NCBI GenBank assembly: GCA_004154925.1
Contig: QJNS01000149.1
Span: forward strand, 62,001-126,000
Reading direction: 5' to 3'
Length of the DNA stretch: 64,000 nt
Source: Monosporascus cannonballus
Lineage: Eukaryota; Ascomycota; Sordariomycetes; Xylariales
Shown: in pieces, positions 11,501 to 24,600 of the stretch
Layout of the letters: each line of letters starts with the position of its first letter
How positions within the stretch are numbered: the first letter of the stretch is position 1
The notes under the pieces: generated by a model
Databases searched by the model: none
Told to the model about the DNA's origin: nothing
Seen by the model: the letters and a program-made list of their open reading frames with translations, nothing else
Made by a program: the position numbers and the translations under genes

Positions 11501-12194
11501 ATCTTTAATATATACTGAGTATTAATATAAATTATTTTAAATCAAGGGTCAATATTAGTATTTAAGTTTTGAAAAAGTTTCATGACAAAAATCGATTTAA
11601 ATCATAAATTATCTAACGTATTTAAAGCTTAAATAAATCAATAAAGGAAACAAATAAACCAAATTTTAAAAACTTACTTAGGGTATTATATTAATTATAA
11701 CCAAAATAACTAAGTTAAGAAATTACTAATTATGTAATTAATTGATAATACCAGTTCTTACGAAAATATTAAAATAATATTTATAAACACAAATTTTGGT
11801 TTAATTTTAAAAATTTATAAAGAAATACGCAATAACGGTTTAAGTAATATTAAAATAATCCCTACGTTAAAATAATTACGATAATTGCACTAAAAAATAA
11901 AAACGGAATTAGAATTCGTACGTAACCAAATAAGCAAATATTATAATTAAAAAGTTAAAAAAATTACCTTTAGAAAAAGGGGAGATAATTTTCTTTGTTA
12001 CAAAAAATGTTTCAACGAAATGACCTAATAAAGAACTCGATTTTAAATATATAGGCCTATATAAAATTAACAAGAAAATCTCAAAATATAATTACCAATT
12101 AAAGTTTCTACTAAAAATCAAGTTTTATTCAATTTTTTATATTTTTTTATTTAAGTTAATAACAGATATAATTAAAGTATATACGGCGCAAAAC
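8561..12194 (+). pseudogene. pol of A1: protease, RT, RNase H, integrase (degenerate)
   Basis: Protease active-site region at 9010-9045 (I-D-Y-R-T-L-G-G-N-Y). RT at about 9700-10530, with the catalytic box read Y-F-H-D (10117-10128) where the family has Y-L-D-D. RNase H is at about 10530-10900, including N-K-E-F-M-A-I-I-I-A. The integrase core is at about 11330-12000, followed by the C-terminal extension. B1 interrupts just before the chromodomain. Frames shift repeatedly, and stops are of RIP type. Confidence 0.7.
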
Positions 12195-12564
12195 TATTAC
12201 GACCCAACTCAAGATCGGCCACAAAAACGGCCGGACCCACAAGAAAGAGTTACGTAATTTGGATCTCTTTTAGCATTAAGATTTAAACGAATCCATACAG
12301 AACCAACCGAATCCAATAGCATTGGATTTGTAACAACGTCGAGATCCAATAAATATTTAATTAACTTATTAAAATATATACGCTTGTTAATTCCATAATT
12401 TAAATAACTTTAATTTATAATATAATATCGTTATTTAAAGTACTTTTGGTATTACGAGACGTAATATGTTATTATATTTATTACTTAGATTTCCACGATA
12501 TTTTTATCAATATAAACCCGTTGACTTAAGGTTTAATAATTAATTAAACCGTATAGCCGTTATA
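12195..12564 (+). repeat. 5' LTR of B1
   Basis: Starts TATTACGACCCAAC and ends AGCCGTTATA. Aligns end to end with 25739-26108. The leader after it (TCTTATTTAATAGTACTGTT) is shared with A1 and A2. No primer-binding site complementary to a tRNA 3' end was recognised. Confidence 0.85.
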
Positions 12565-12639
12565 CGTTATAAGCTCTTATTTAATAGTACTGTTAAACTT
12601 TACGCAATACTTAATACTGTTAGAATATCGACCAGCGCT

Positions 12640-13696
12640 TAAGAAACCCCTATTCAGCAGCTTTAGATTCGAATTCGGGAATTGGAGAAAAAAATTCGAT
12701 AACTTAGGGCTACGCCATTTGCCCAAGCCTTTTTCGCCCGCATAAAGCCCAAAAAGACGGAACCCTATAATGGAAAGGGCAACTCTTAAACTTTCCTAAT
12801 TTAGGTACGAATTTACTTTCGCTTTTTAGACCTTAATAATCTAACGGATATGGTTCTAATAATAAAAGCATACCTAACGGAAAATACAGTTAATTAACTT
12901 AAGCCTATTATAAAAAAACTTTTAAAAATAAGAAAATCGGATAAAAAAAACTTTATTAATAAAGTTTTTTTACTTTATATCAATTTCGAAAATAAAATAC
13001 GCGATAATTTCGGCAATTTAAATAAAGAACGATTTGCAGCCCAACAACTTTTACAACGCCAATAAAAATAACTTACGTCCAAATACGCCATAACTTTCAA
13101 AAGTTTTATAGCTAAGGCCGGATAAAAAAATAACGAAACCGACACCTTTATCGACATATTTTACAAAAGGTTAAAGGATAATATAAAAAATAAGATCATT
13201 CGGACTAAACGATTAATTACCCTGGACCGATATATTGTAAAAATAATCAAGATTAACAATCGACAGTTTGAAAAATAACAAAAAAAAGGACAATATGCTT
13301 TACGTTCGGGATATAATAAATCCAACCAGGGAAAAAAAATAAAACGCACCCTTTACTTTTTACGGAACGGCGCCAGGACCTATAGAATTTAACGTTACCC
13401 ATAAACAAAATGAGAACCAGATTAAGTACTTCAATTATGGCAAAATGGGACATAAGACCTATAAGTGTAAAAAGCCCAAAAAGTTACAACAGGATAACTG
13501 GACCCCTATATCGGAAGGATAATCCAGGAACAACCAAGGAAACGATAACAAAACCATCAACATAATCCAGGCCAAATATATATTAAACTTACGGCAAAAG
13601 GTCCAATAAGGACCATTACGACAAGAAATTCGACGAAAAATACGAAAAACCAAAAAACTGGCTTAATAAATATTGCGAATATAACAAAAAGCATTA
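12640..13696 (+). pseudogene. gag of B1, 5' part
   Basis: A nearly continuous frame with few stops, all explained by Gln or Trp codons changed by RIP. Visible blocks: E-P-Y-N-G-K-G-N-S near the capsid start, I-R-D-N-F-G-N-L (about 13000), F-I-A-K-A-G (about 13105), L-I-T-L-D-R-Y (about 13210), Y-A-L-R-S-G-Y-N-K-S (about 13300), and a zinc knuckle F-N-Y-G-K-M-G-H-K-T-Y-K-C (13429-13467) with the Cys residues partly turned to Tyr. This is the retrotransposon Gag capsid fold followed by a CCHC nucleocapsid. The frame is cut by C1 at 13701 and resumes at 20911. Confidence 0.75.
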
Positions 13697-13701
13697 TAAG
13701 G

Positions 13702-14133
13702 TGTTACGTTCAGAAGGGACTCCACTAGGCCCAAAGGAGGCCCAGGAAGTTGGAGACGTTCGGGATCTCCACTTTCCATCGGATAAACCTCGGGTCTCTG
13801 TCAATTTCCGGAGATACCAGGAGATTCGTGGACGACACACCATGGTTTTTCGAGATCCCCAAAGACCATAAAAAATAAAAAGGATAAAAAAGATATATAA
13901 GGTTTGGGTTTTTTATGTAAATAATTATTTACTTAGTTTTTTGCTCCTTAGTTATTAATTTAAGCTCTTAATCCAGAGGTAATTATACCGTTTTTTAATT
14001 AAGAGAAAAATCTTTAAATCTTTTTAACAAATAAATTACTAAATTATTTTTTACCTTATTATTACCTGCAAATCAAAATCTTTTTTCGGATATTATTTAT
14101 ACCTCCAGGTGGATATATAATAGGTTCGTTATA
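13702..14133 (+). repeat. 5' LTR of C1
   Basis: Starts TGTTACGTTCAG and ends GGTTCGTTATA; 432 bp. The first 160 bp keep CpA, CpT and CpC and look unmutated. The second half aligns with C2 and C3 LTRs, the first half does not. The 14134-14400 stretch after it is AT-rich leader with nothing recognised. Confidence 0.85.
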
Positions 14134-14419
14134 TTTTGATAATTCCTTAATTAATAGCCGACGAATAATTTACCGCCCAATTATGGCATAAGCTTTTTTA
14201 AACTTAATACAAACGATAATATAAAACGATATTTAAAAGATAAACAATACATATAATTCCCGTTATTGGCCAGTAAAATGTTATTAACAAGATTTAACGA
14301 TTTACCCCTTATTAAGGAAGTTTTTCAACTAATTAATAATATAGCTCCCCTTATAACGCGATTTTAAGGAAATTTTTTTTCCCAGCTTTAGCAGTAACTT
14401 TCCCCAACTCCCCAGGATA

Positions 14420-15540
14420 TAATTAAAGTCTAGGAACCAAAGCAGGAAAAGGTTAAAAAAAAAGAAAAATATGGGGTAAGAAATTAAAGATTTTCTGCAA
14501 AAGAAAAATTAGGCGCTTTAAAAGCAAAAATCCAAACCCTAAAAGAAAAGAATACATAACTAAAAGGAAAAAAATTAGCTTTTCCATAATTTGGCTCCCC
14601 CAAAGGGCGAAGCCAAGGGGCTAGTTACCGACCCTTTTTACTGGACTTAAGGCGAATACAAGCAAAAATTTCGACCCTATTATTGTTCGGCGTAAATCGG
14701 ATATAAAAAAGAATTATTCCCCTTCCTGGTTATTATGGAATGCCAAACGTCAAAGGTTACAAGCTAATTTTCCCTAAGCCCTATAACGGATTAAAAGACC
14801 TTAATAAATTTTTGGTTTAGGCCAGGCTTTACCATAAGTTTTATGAAAATTTTTTGACGGAAAATTATTAAAAAGTGATGGTTATTTTTCAGCTTTTAAT
14901 TAGATAAATACGTTAATAGTTCGAACCCATTTTAACGGATTATTTCGAAAAATACCTAAAGGAATTTTCGGATTTTATTAATTATATTTTTAGTAACTAT
15001 AAGAACTTTGAAAAAAGAATACGCGTTTTGTACGGCAACCCTAATAAGGAATAAAATATTATTAAACAGTTTTATTTTTTTAATAGGTTAAATTAGCCGC
15101 CAAATATATAATTAAGTTTAATTATTTAGTTATTATTTTAAACCTGCCCGAAAACGTATTATTTTATCCTTATTATGATAGCTTAAAACCTTTAGTTAAA
15201 AACGAAATATTTAAGGAATTAAAAAGTGGATCCTTTGCGAAATATACCAATAAGGTTATTATTGCCGACCGACGCATTTTTGATCGGTACCTTAAGAAAA
15301 AACCGATAAACGAAATAACGATAAAAATTTTAGTAACCGAATTAAAAAAAAATAAGGGCAAGCCTTAAAAAAAAGCGAATTCCGTTTCGAAAGAACCTAA
15401 GAAAAATAAGTTGAAAATAAAGTGTTTTAATTATGTCAAAAAGGGGTATTTCAAAAACGAATATCGCTTTTCCGTTAAGAGGGACTTTAAGAAAAGAAAA
15501 ATTCCTTAACCCCAGAAAAAAGCCAGAACGGCTAAATAAA
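14420..15540 (+). pseudogene. gag of C1
   Basis: An early charged, coiled-coil-like stretch (about 14450-14590) is followed by the capsid with blocks F-P-K-P-Y-N-G-L-K-D-L (about 14770), F-E-P-I-L-T-D-Y (about 14925), K-R-I-R-V-L-Y-G-N-P (about 15015), and a zinc knuckle K-C-F-N-Y-V-K-K-G-Y-F-K-N-E (15420-15465), where the second Cys and the His are read as Tyr. C2 (37990-38760) and C3 (59640-60430) match block by block. Stops at former Gln and Trp codons. Confidence 0.75.
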
Positions 15541-15559
15541 AAACCGATAGTAAGGCAGA

Positions 15560-18500
15560 AAAAGAAAAAAAAAAGTTAATACGATTTCCTTTTAGCCAAA
15601 ATTTATTATTGCCATAATTACTTAAAGCTAGAATGATAACCTAGAATACGAAAATTATTTTATTTGCCAGAACTTTAAAGCTAAAGCCTGTAAGTACTAT
15701 CTTGGACAAACGGCTTTTAAAATAGTTATAGGGCTAAAATGCCAGTATTATTTTGATTTCCAGAAATATAAGATATATATAAAGGATAATTAATTTCGAC
15801 CAAATATTAATAATTACGGATAATTATTCTTAAAACTTTACGAATTCCTAAAATATATTATTTATAAGAAAATATTATCGGTAAACCCTTACGACTTATT
15901 ACATTTTACTGTTTATTACTAGGACGATTATTTCGTTTATTTTAAAGCTAAAAAAAAAAATAATTTTTGGCCCGGATGAAATAATAAGACTTTTACCGAA
16001 CTAGACGATAAGTGCCGATATACTAAAATTTTCCGATAGCCAAAATACCTTAAGTTTTATTACTTACATCCCGAATCAAAACGGAATCGGATGGCCATAT
16101 CGTAAGGATATTTATGTTACTTTCCGATACTTTACATCCAATATGAGCTTTTAAATATGGGAATATCTTTTTCGGAAATTCCTTTCGTTAATTTTATAAC
16201 CCGGAAAACGCGGAATAAAAGAATAAGCCAGAAAAAAAGCCTAATTTTGAAACCTTAATATAAGTACGGCAAGAAAATATGGTTCCAGTATAAAAACGAT
16301 TAATACATTAAATATACGATCCGAAAAATTCGCGAATAAAAATTCGTTTAAATCGGAAATTACTAAAAATCAAAAAATTATAAAGGTTTTCGAAAGTAAA
16401 ATACCGAAAAGCTTTAATTAATAAAACCTTATACAAAATAACGAAAAAAATGCGTAATTAAATTAAGATCTTTTTCCGATATAAAAGCAAGGTACTTAAA
16501 GCTATAATTAATTCCGGAATAAAAAGTAATTTTATTTCCCCCGTAATAACAAAAAAATATCAGATTCCTTAGAAATATAAGTTAAAGTTTTACAAATTGC
16601 GTACGGTGGACGGCAATTTATCCATTTATGAAAACGGACGAATTTTTCGAAAAACGGAAAAATTCTTAATGCAAATTTAAAAATACCAAAAATACGTCTT
16701 GTTAGATATCGTTAATATTTCCGGATACGATATTATCCTAAAAATACCGTGGTTTTATTTTAGCAATTTACGGATTAATTAAAAAAAATAAATATTTTCC
16801 TGGGACAAAATACCAGATGAAAATAATCGAAAAATTTGCTATGTTATTAAGGAAATACAGGTTCTTGATCAGATTTTTACGGTACCTCCGGAATATTAAG
16901 GATTTAAAAAATTACGAACTACCGTTATACGGTTAATAAAATTATTAGATACTTATTAAAAAAGGGTATTATCTTAAGCTTTATAAAATTTATTATATAA
17001 ACTCAGAAAAATTAAAAACTTTATGGAAAAGCATATAATTAAATCTGAAAAAAAGATATATTTAACTTTTTAATTTTTTGTTAAATATTTAATCCTTATA
17101 GTACCAAAAACCAAAAATAGTAAATAAAGGATTAATAAAAACGGAAACCTTATTTACCGAAAAATAATTAACTATAAATAATTAAATAATATTACGATTA
17201 AAAACGGATATTCCTTAATTTTTATAAATACTTTTAAAAAAATGCCAACAAAGTTAAATAGTTTATGGCGCTTGATTTTTGCGATAATTATTATTGTATT
17301 AAAATAACCAAAAGAGAAAAATAAAAAACGGCATTTAGAATAAAATATAGATTTTATGAATATAAAGTAATATTTATGGGATTTATTAACGTTCCCGCCA
17401 GTTTCCAAAGCTTAATAATAATTACCTTCCGATAATTTTTGGATAAATTCGTATTTGTTTATCTCGACGATATCCTTATTTATTCCAAAACCTTAAAAAA
17501 GTATAAGAAATATATCGTTTAAGTGCTTAAAATTTTAAACGAAATTAATATTCGAATTAATTTTACCAAAAACGTTTAATATATTTAAAAAAATAAATTT
17601 TTTGGGATTTACTTTTATATTAGGACAAATTCAAATTTAACGTTTTAAATTAGAAACAGTTAAGGACTGGCCCATTTTTAATAAGGCGACCGTTACAAAT
17701 ATCTGATAGATCTTAAGATTTATAGGTTATATACGCAGCCTAATTAAAGGATATAAAAATATAATTAAGCCTTTAACGAAACTTATTATTAAGGAATATA
17801 TTGGGAAAAAATTCGAATTTTTAAAGGAAACAAAAAAAGTATTTCGGAAATTGAAAAAAGTAATTATTAACGGATTTATCGTAAGGATACCAAATTTAGA
17901 CAAAACGAAACGACTAAAGATAAATACTTTAGAATATACCCTGGGCGCAATTTTAGAATAATAAAAAAATAACGGCAAATAATACTTAATAGCATATTAC
18001 TTTAAAATATTCCGAAATACAGAATTTAAATATCAGATTTATAACAAAAAATTATTAACAATTATTAATATTTTTAAGGAATAAGAACTTTTTTTTAACG
18101 GAACAAAAAAACCTTTCGATATTTACTTTGATTATAAAATTCTTACGCGATTTATAAAAGCGTAAAAACTAAATAAATAACATAAAAAATGGTAAATTTT
18201 TCTGTTTAAATTTAACTTTAAAATATATTATATTAAAGGAAAAAAAATATTTTAGCGGATATTTTTAGTTGTAAAAAGAATTACGATTCTAAAATTCCCA
18301 AAAAAATATACAAATATTATAATATAATAAGGATAAAATTATATATCTGTATAAAATAATAAAAAGACTAATTACCGAATTTTTAATACGGTTCTGGAAT
18401 TTTTACGATACAAAAAAACAAAAGGAAATCCAACAACTAAAAGGATAACTTAAAGATTAATTATTATATTACGGCAAGATTTACGTTCTTAAGGATTAAT

Positions 18501-19850
18501 AAGAATAATTCGTAAAGGAATTCCATAAAAGCCCGTTATACGGATACCAAAGGACTTTTAAAATTACTTAACAATTATAAAAATAATACGATTTTCCGGA
18601 ATTACGCCGTACCGTCAAAAAGGAAATTAAAAATTATAATATTTATAATAAAGCTAAAATAATACGTTATAAGCCTTACGAATTATTATAACTTATTAAC
18701 ATTTTTAACAAAATATGGAATACCATAATTTGGGACATTATTATTAATTTATTTTTATTTAAAAACCTAATTATTAAAATCGAATATAACAAAATATAAG
18801 TAATTATTAACAAATTTATTAAATATAGATATTTTTTATTTTTCAAAAAAAAATATAATGGCAAAATAATTAACTTATGCCTTTATCAGATAATACCTTA
18901 ATAAATATAAGATATTTAAAAAAATCGTTTTAAACCGAAATATATTATTTATTTTAAAATTTGGTATTAGCTTTTTTAAATAAATTAATACTAAATTCAA
19001 ATTTTTAATAACGTATTATCCTTAAATAAATGGTCAAACCGAAAAATTAAATTAGACCCTAAAATAATATTTACGAAATTACGTTAATTATTAACAAAAT
19101 AATTAAATAAAGTTCTTATTATTGATACAAATAATTTAAAATATATTTATCAACGAAAATATAAGCGTATTTCTTTATATAACTATATATGAACATAATA
19201 TAAAAATAAAATGACTTAAATAACAGCTTAATAAAATACCAAAAATTATTACGATTACCCTAAAAGCAAAAATATTAATTACAGAAATTAAAATAATCCA
19301 AGCCTGTTTCCAAAATAAATTATAATTTTTTAACGATAAATAACCCAGTATTACAATAAAAAAAGAATTAAAAGATTAATTTTAACGAAAGGAAATAAGG
19401 TTTACTTATTACGCCAAAAATAAAACGTAATTTCGAATATCTTATAAATCAAAATAAAAAGATTTAATAATAAGCTTAATTTTAAAAAATTTAAACCGTT
19501 TAAAGTTAACGAAATTATTTCCAAAATTAATTACAAATTATTATTATCTAAAAACATAAAGATATACCTTATTTTCCACATTTTTTAATTTAAATTAATA
19601 CCTAAAAATGCCCCGTTAAAAATAAACTTAAAATTCGAAAAACACTTTAATAAATACGAAATTAAACGAATATTGGATTTCAGAATAGTTAAAATTAAAA
19701 TCCAGTACCTAATTAAATAAAAAAAGTATTTACATAAAGAAAATACGTAAAAATTATTTAACCACTTAACGAATACGATAAACTTAATTAAGACGTTTTA
19801 CCGCTAAAACCCTAACCGACCGTTTTTAATATGGCTAAGATCGCAAGTAA
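15560..19850 (+). pseudogene. pol of C1: protease, RT, RNase H, integrase, chromodomain
   Basis: Protease active site N-S-G (16510-16518; D-S-G with Asp to Asn). RT catalytic box F-V-Y-L-D-D-I-L-I-Y intact at 17454-17480. RNase H is at about 17910-18290 (Y-T-L-G-A-I-L-E). The integrase zinc-binding region is at about 18500-18670 (F-H-K-S-P-L-Y-G-Y) and the core runs from about 18690 to 19150. The chromodomain is at about 19630-19810 (R-I-L-D, I-Q-Y-L-I-K, K-E-N-T). The chromodomain is expected to steer integration to marked chromatin. Broken by RIP stops and a few frameshifts. Confidence 0.8.
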
Positions 19851-19869
19851 TAACGGTTTCCTATTTAAA

Positions 19870-20289
19870 TTAACCCTTACGGCGCTTTAATGGAAAAAAA
19901 TAAATATTTTTATTAACGTATTTAGCTTTAAAAATTATGTTTGCTCTTTTTTTTTACGATCTTTTTCCGTATTTAATTTTTCTCGTTTTTTTAATTTATT
20001 TATGTTTTTAAACCCTTTTTAAATAAACAACACCCTTTTAGAATATAATTATTCAAATTAACGATTTAACCGAATAATACAATTAAATAATTTTTGGAGC
20101 TATTACACAGCTAAATAATTTTTTCGGTTTATCCGGAACTCTTCGGCCCGAATATTTTCAAATAATAAAAACGAAATATAATTCCTATCGCAGGATTAAA
20201 TATTAACCGCCAAACAGTTTTAACAATTTTTTTAACTTTCCAACATTTTGTAAAAAAGTTTTTTTTTCGAAATAACGCGTATACGGCAT
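19870..20289 (-). pseudogene. Antisense ORF of family C (C1 copy)
   Basis: Starts at an ATG (20289, minus strand) reading M-P-Y-T-R-Y-F-E, the same Met-Pro-Tyr opening as in B1. After one frameshift it continues in a Lys/Glu-rich stretch containing R-V-L-F-I, K-G-F-K-N-I-N-K-L and K-R-E-K-L-N-T-E-K-D-R-K-K-K, likely a coiled coil. Stops are of RIP type. It lies between the chromodomain and the 3' LTR, tail to tail with pol. Function unknown. It corresponds in position and layout to the antisense ORFs of families A and B. Confidence 0.55.
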
Positions 20290-20471
20290 AATTTCGAAAC
20301 CAAATTAAAAAATCGATTTAATTAATTCGTAGCGATTTTTAGTAAAACATTTAATACGTTTTCGAAGTTTATCCGATATGGCCAAATATAATGCTATAAC
20401 GTAAAAAAAAAAAAATTAAGGATTTACTTTTTCTATCTTTGGGGACAAAAATCCTGGAAAGGAAAAAATAA

Positions 20472-20905
20472 TGTTACGTTCAAAAGGGATTCCACTAGGC
20501 CTAAAGGAGGCCCAGGAAGTTAGAAACGTTCGGGATCTCCACTTTCTATCGGATAAACCTTAGGTCTCTGTTAATCTCCGGAGATACCAGGAGATTCGTA
20601 AACGATAAACATCATAATTTCTCGAGATCCCCAGAGATTATAAAAGATAAGAAGGATAACAAGGGTATATAAGGTTTAGGTTTCCTATATAGATAACCAT
20701 TTACTTAGTTTTTCGCTCTTTAGTTATTAATTTAAGCTTTTAATCCAGAGGTAATTGTACCGTCCTCTAATTGAGGGAAAAGTTTTTAAATCTTTTTAAC
20801 GAACAGACCACTAAATTATACCTCGCCTTATTGTTACCTGCAAATTAAGACCTCCTTTCGGATACTGTTCATACCTCCAGGTGGATATATGACAGGTTCG
20901 TTACA
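20472..20905 (+). repeat. 3' LTR of C1
   Basis: 434 bp, starts TGTTACGTTCAA and ends GGTTCGTTACA, followed by the TAAGG duplication. Few RIP differences from the 5' LTR in U3. Confidence 0.85.
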
Positions 20906-20910
20906 TAAGG

Positions 20911-21690
20911 ATAGTTACGCAAATACCAGAATTGGACACAAAAAATCTATCCCGAAATCCCAGATCGATACGGCAAAATATACGCCATATATTGTTAATA
21001 ACGAGAATATCCCGGTTATGAAAACTAAAAACAGTATATTTATAAACCAATTACTCGTATATATTATGAAAAATTCGATTTTCCAAGTCGTACCGGAAAT
21101 AACAAAAACAATAAATAATAATATCGATAACTTCGAACCATAACCCCAGAAAATATCCAGCAGTTGGCCGAAACAAAAAGTTGGCCCGAAAAAAAATAAT
21201 GCCCGCAAAAAGACCCTTTCTGTTATTATAAATAATGTAATTATTAAACGAAAAAAAAATCATCCAGCATACGATAAAAAAGCAGTATTAAAAAATTATT
21301 ACGGACCTTTATTTTTAATTGGCATTTACTATAAAGCCCCAGAAAAAAAAACTAGAAGGAAAAAACACGTTAATTTACAGGAAATCTCCAGAACGATAGT
21401 TAAAATAACGCATAAAAAGATATAATTACGAATACGAAAAAACAATTTATTCGATAAATAAACGAATTATAACAGAATTAAAAATAAATAATACGATTCG
21501 AAAAAAGTAATACCTCGGCAATAATAACAAATATAATAACTTAACGCACTAAATAAAAAGAATAAATAAAATTTGACAAATTCGAATAGGAATTAAACAA
21601 AAAGGTTATTTATAAAAAAGCTACAAAATAACGAAACCCAAAATATTAAAAAGAATTCCTTAAAATAATTTTAAACGTAACGATAAAAAA
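20911..21690 (+). pseudogene. gag of B1, 3' part
   Basis: Continuation of the B1 gag after the C1 insertion. It is open to 21141 (D-S-Y-A-N-T-R-I-G, then I-D-T-A-K-Y-T-P-Y) and matches A1 8160-8400. From 21142 on it is degraded up to the protease. A Met upstream in this frame (20889) belongs to the C1 LTR and is not a real start. Confidence 0.65.
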
Positions 21691-24600
21691 CGTTAACGAC
21701 CTTATTACTTTAAATATATAAATCGGAATATACTAATATACCGTAATAGTAAATTACGGAATTTTAAGCGGCAATTATATTGCACTAAATGTGGTTAATA
21801 AATTCAGATTAAAATAAAGATACAAATTAAAAGCCAATACAACGACGAATACCGAAAGTCAAGAATTTATTTACGATAACGGAAAAATTATACGCGAAAT
21901 TAATTATTTCGAAATTCTTGTTAAAAGACGATACCAAATAATTAATTTCGATATCGCTCTATTCGGAAATTACGACATAATCTTAAGATTACCATAAATA
22001 TGCTAATACGAAAATTTAATTAAGAAAAAGATTGGCCAAATAAAATTTGCCTTATATCTTATTAACGGACAAAAAAAATTAAGATTTTAATATTTAATCG
22101 AAAATGGCGATAAATACAAACATAAAGATATAACAAAAATCTTATTATTTAAAAAAACAAAATATAAAAAAACAGGTATCAAAAGAAAATACGACGTATC
22201 GTTATTATTATTAAAACAAAACTAAAATAACTAAATAACAATTTAAAATACAAAAATAATAATTCCAAAAGTTAGAAAATTTAGTTAATATATTATTACA
22301 GTATTACAGATATAAGCAGTTCTTTAAAAAGGAGGTCGATATAAAGCTATTAAAACATAACGAATAAAATTATAAAATAATATTCAAAAAAGGATCTTCG
22401 ACAAAGTTTTACCCCATCTATAATCTTAGCAAAAACGAATTACGTATTCTTAAAAAATACCTAGAAAATCGGTTATAAAAAAGATAAATTCAACCTTCGA
22501 AGTTACTAGCAAGATATCCAATATTTTTCGTATTTAAAAAAACGAAAAATTATAACTTATAGTAAATTATTAACAATTAAACGATGTTATTATTAAAAAT
22601 CGAATATTATTATTTTTAATTGCGGAAATAAAAAACCGACTTTACGGAACCAAATAATTTACAATATTCGATTTCAAAAATGGATACAACCTTATGAAAA
22701 TCAAAAGAAATACGAATAAAAAATAACCTTTAGAACGAAATACGGATTATTTAAATATTTGGTAACATTAATAGGATTTACGAACGTACTAATAACTTTC
22801 CAGCGAATAATTAATTACGTATTACGAAAATACCTCCATATTTTTATCGTTTATTATCTCGACAACATTTTTATCTTTTTAAAAACAGAAAAAACATATA
22901 TAAAATACGTTTATAAAGTTTTTCAAGTTATATAAAACGCAAAATTATTTGTTAACACAAAAAAAGTTAATTCCAGATACAGGAAATAAAATATCTGGGA
23001 CATATTATTACCTTAAAATATATTAGGATGAACCCTAAGAATATCGCTGTAATCACAAAATAGCAAATGCCAATAACAGCTAAAAAGATATAAGCATTCT
23101 TTAAATTCGCCAACTATTGCAGAAAATTCATTCGAAATTTTAGCAAAATAACCATACCCCTAATAAATTTTACGAAAAAAAAAGGAATTTAAATTGACGC
23201 CAAATACGGAAAAAGTATTTTAGGATATTAAGAATACGATTACCAGCGAACTAATATTAATTATATACGATCCAAACCGTCCCGTTAAATTAACAACCGA
23301 TATTTCGGATTATACGTTAGGCGTAATAATCGGATAACGGAATAATTAAGGCAAACTGTACCTTATTGCATTTTTTTTGTATAAATTAAAAAGAACCGAA
23401 TTTAATTATAGTATCCCAAATAAGGAATTTATGGCCATTATTATGGCATTTCGAAAATTCAGGCACTTCCTAAAGGGAAATTTGCACCAGGTTGGGGTTT
23501 ATACGGATTATCAAAATCTTACCCGATTTACTACGATTAGGGAGCTTACAAAACGATAATTTCGATATATAAAAAAATTGGCGAATTTTGACGTCGTTAT
23601 TATCCGCAAAAAAGGTTCAGAAAATAGCAAAGCAAATACTTTAAACAGGTAACCAAATTTCGAAAAAAGATTAGTTAAAATTAGCCATATAATTTTAATA
23701 TTACTACAAAAAGATATTTACGCCCATAACAAATTGTAAAATGTCGGGCAGTACTTTTCGACATATATCAAAAGATTTAGCAATATAATGACGGTTTCCC
23801 AAAAAACCAAAAAATGAACAATATACAAGTTCTAAAAAATACCAAAAGAATTTAATACGAAAACTATACGAATATTAGTTATACGGATATCCAAAAATCC
23901 ACAAAACCTTAAAACGGCTTTAACGCATACATTTCTTTCCTAAAATAAAATCAATAATACAAAAAGTTATACGGCAATATAATATTTGCGCTAAAATAAA
24001 AGTACGACGATATAAGCCATACGGAAAGTTACAGCCATTACCAGTCCCAAAACGACCATAATATTTAATTACATTTGAATTTAATACCAAATTTCTTATA
24101 TCAAAAAATCCAGCTACCGGAATATATTATAATAGCATTTTCATAATCGTCGATCGATTTACGAAAATTTCTTATTTCCTACCATATTATAAGGACATAA
24201 ACGCCGAACAAATAATATACATTTTTAAATACATTTTCAGCATATACGGATTACATATGAAAATTATATTAAATTATGGATTAACCTTAATATTTAAATT
24301 TTAACAAAGCTTAATAATACAAGTCGGCTTAAATTACAAATTATTTAACGCATTTAAACCATTAGCGGATAAATAAATAAAACAAATAAATTAATCCTTA
24401 AAAACTTACTTACGATATTACATTAATTATAAACAAAATAATTAAACTAAAAAATTACTAATCGCAGAACTAATTTTTAATATCAATTACTAAAAAATAT
24501 CAAAATAATATTTACGAACGCAAACGTTACTTTTATTTTAGAAATTTATAAAAATATACGCAATAACGGTCCAATCAATATCAAAATAATTTTTATATTA

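Larger units (their letters stand above)
13702..20905 (+). mobile_element. Element C1: complete family-C chromovirus
   Basis: 7204 bp, LTRs 13702-14133 and 20472-20905, perfect 5-bp duplication TAAGG (13697-13701 and 20906-20910). It is the innermost element of the deepest stack. It has gag with zinc knuckle, protease, RT with an intact Y-L-D-D, RNase H, integrase, chromodomain and an antisense ORF. The 5' (U3) parts of its LTRs are almost unmutated while the coding part is RIP-damaged. Confidence 0.9.

Noticed and set aside
17172..17978. Minus-strand open frames of 78 and 83 codons in C1
   Set aside because: Shadows of the RT and RNase H on the plus strand; RIP of Gln codons on one strand leaves the other open.
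20889..21143. 84-codon frame with its own start
   Set aside because: The first codons lie in the C1 LTR; from 20911 it is the interrupted gag of B1, so the Met is accidental.
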